A stretch of 6,884 nt of DNA from Lachnospiraceae bacterium (lineage in GTDB: Bacteria; Bacillota; Clostridia; Lachnospirales; Lachnospiraceae): assembly GCA_016282215.1 (NCBI GenBank), contig JAEEKC010000045.1, positions 1 to 6,884 of the forward strand, given 5' to 3'. Under the pieces are notes generated by a model. That model had not been told where the DNA came from. It saw nothing but the letters and a program-made list of their open reading frames with translations, and did not search any database. Both the position numbers and the translations under genes were made by a program. Of the stretch, positions 5,696 through 6,884 are shown one piece after another (the stretch's first letter is position 1; every line of letters begins with the position of its first letter).

Positions 5696-5733
5696 TATAG
5701 CCACATAAATACATTTAGGTGAATACGGCTATA
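5696..5733 (+). repeat. Inverted repeat in the sufC-sufB spacer
   Basis: TATAGCC 5696-5702 and GGCTATA 5727-5733 are perfect 7-base inverted arms 24 bases apart. The AT-rich interior holds a shorter palindrome, TAAAT-AC-ATTTA. It could be a weak hairpin or a binding site for a dimeric regulator; neither is shown. Confidence 0.4.
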
Positions 5734-5759
5734 GAATATAGAAACCACAACAGAATATC

Positions 5760-5776
5760 AGCGGATCAAATCCGCT
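5760..5776 (+). promoter_or_regulatory. Perfect 7-bp hairpin just before sufB
   Basis: AGCGGAT 5760-5766 pairs with ATCCGCT 5770-5776 around CAA. It ends on the base before an in-frame ATG (5777) and 33 bases before the preferred sufB ATG (5810). In mRNA it would hide initiation at 5777 and leave the GGAAG site for 5810 open. That makes it a candidate translational or mRNA-stability element. Confidence 0.4.
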
Positions 5777-5809
5777 ATGAAACCCGAAGAACAGAAACGG
5801 AAGCAATAC

Positions 5810-6884
5810 ATGAGCAAGCAAATAACAAATTCTGAAAAACAGGAAAGCACTCTTTCCCAAACCCCGAAGATGCGACCGGATACGCCCATTGATATTTCGG
5901 GTGAGACGGACCGGATCCTTCTGGAAGGAACGCAGCGGGATCTGTATGATTTCAAAGACGAAGAGCGTGAAGAGGATTTTTACCGGATTCAGGCGGGGCT
6001 GACCGAAGAGATCGTCAGAGAGATCTCGAAGGAAAAACACGACCCGGACTGGATGTTGGAATTTCGTCTGAAATCGCTGAAATTATATGAGCAGATCGAT
6101 GTGCCTGACTGGGGACCGCCGATCGACGGACTGAATATGGACCGGATCGCAACCTATGTGCGGCCGAAAACCGATATGGCGGGCAGCTGGGATGATGTTC
6201 CCGAGGATATCAAAAATGCATTTGACAAGCTGGGTATTCCCCAGGCTGAGCGGGAGTCTTTAGCAGGTGTCGGAGCCCAGTATGATTCCGAACTTGTCTA
6301 TCACAATGTCCGGGAGGATGTGGCGGCCAGCGGCGTAGTCTATACGGATATGGAAAGCGCTCTGACCGGAGAATATGAGCAGATGGTCAAGGACCATTTC
6401 ATGAAACTGGTGCCGCCCACGGATCATAAATTCGCGGCGCTTCATGGTGCGGTCTGGTCCGGCGGATCCTTTGTTTATGTGCCAAAGGGCGTGAAGGTGG
6501 AGATCCCGCTGCAGTCCTATTTCCGGTTGAACGCCAAGGGCGCGGGACAGTTTGAACACACGCTGATCATCGTGGATGAAGGTGCTGATTTGCATTTCAT
6601 CGAAGGATGCTCTGCACCGAAGTATAACGTGGCAAACCTCCATGCAGGCTGCGTGGAACTGTATGTGAGAAAAAATGCCCGCCTGCGGTATTCCACCATC
6701 GAAAACTGGTCCAAGAACATGTACAATCTGAACACCAAACGGGCCATCGTGGAAGAGGGCGGTGTGATCGAATGGGTATCAGGCTCCTTCGGATCCCACG
6801 AATCCTACCTGTATCCTACTTCTGTACTAAAGGGCGACGGGAGCCATGCGGAGTTTACCGGCGTGACCTTTGCGGGTAAGGGAC
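5810..6884 (+). CDS. sufB: Fe-S cluster assembly scaffold SufB, N-terminal 358 codons (runs off the window)
   Basis: SufB is the cluster-building scaffold of the SUF system and works in a complex with SufC. The reading frame is open from ATG 5810 to the end without a stop; the usual length is about 465-470, so about the last 110 residues are missing. Family signatures: WMLEFRLKSL 81-90, WDDVPEDIKNAFDKLGIPQAE near 127-147, LAGVGAQYDSELVYHN 151-166, AVWSGGSFVYVPKGVKVEIPLQSYFR 214-239, TLIIVDEGA, EGCSAP with C267, and ENWSKNMYNL near 299-308. The essential C-terminal Cys/His region lies beyond the window. GGAAG at 5799-5803, 6 bases upstream, supports 5810. An in-frame ATG at 5777 would add 11 residues but directly follows a hairpin and lacks a binding site. 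The first ~35 residues are polar and of low conservation. It probably belongs with sufC, but 228 bases separate them. Confidence 0.95.
   Translation, partial: MSKQITNSEKQESTLSQTPKMRPDTPIDISGETDRILLEGTQRDLYDFKDEEREEDFYRIQAGLTEEIVREISKEKHDPDWMLEFRLKSLKLYEQIDVPDWGPPIDGLNMDRIATYVRPKTDMAGSWDDVPEDIKNAFDKLGIPQAERESLAGVGAQYDSELVYHNVREDVAASGVVYTDMESALTGEYEQMVKDHFMKLVPPTDHKFAALHGAVWSGGSFVYVPKGVKVEIPLQSYFRLNAKGAGQFEHTLIIVDEGADLHFIEGCSAPKYNVANLHAGCVELYVRKNARLRYSTIENWSKNMYNLNTKRAIVEEGGVIEWVSGSFGSHESYLYPTSVLKGDGSHAEFTGVTFAGKG

Overview
The window looks like a chromosomal piece from an anaerobic Gram-positive bacterium of the Clostridia, most likely Lachnospiraceae-like. This rests on three things: a PyrK subunit (the electron-transfer partner of the NAD-dependent dihydroorotate dehydrogenase of Firmicutes), a sufC-sufB pair, and AGGAGG-type ribosome binding. 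The assignment is inferred from gene content and style, not from a marker gene. All genes recognised here read on the + strand.

Layout. Positions 1-188 are the 3' end of an IS200/IS605-type tnpB (RNA-guided nuclease) gene. Its last ~70 bases and the ~35 bases after its stop form four consecutive near-perfect hairpins, as expected for an omega (right-end) RNA. Directly after comes a 173-codon frame (216-737) for an unrecognised membrane protein. Its GTG start lies inside the last hairpin, so it is probably a gene cut at its 5' end by the element. Positions 738-1106 are AT-rich and hold a good extended -10 promoter at 953-981. This reads into metY (1107-2384, O-acetylhomoserine sulfhydrylase family), closely followed by pyrC (2403-3734, dihydroorotase). 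After a 161-base gap comes pyrK (3896-4747), then sufC (4838-5581) and the first 358 codons of sufB (5810 to the window end).

The three spacers after pyrC are rich in structure. Two copies of a 47-base two-hairpin element lie in opposite orientation at 3815-3861 and 5588-5634, bracketing pyrK and sufC. Their stems differ by compensating changes while the GAA triloop is kept. A smaller GAA-loop hairpin lies between pyrK and sufC, a 26-base-period direct repeat sits beside the first copy, and a perfect 7-bp hairpin abuts an alternative sufB start.

How the genes may work together. PyrC makes dihydroorotate, and PyrK passes its electrons to NAD through FAD and a [2Fe-2S] cluster. SufB and SufC build Fe-S clusters, and MetY brings sulfide into organic sulfur. 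The neighbourhood therefore joins sulfur assimilation, Fe-S assembly and an Fe-S-dependent step of pyrimidine synthesis. The link is an inference from gene order. No pyrD is visible next to pyrK. I found no clearly new defence or mobile system. The most interesting signals are the tnpB/omega-RNA end and the covarying repeat family.
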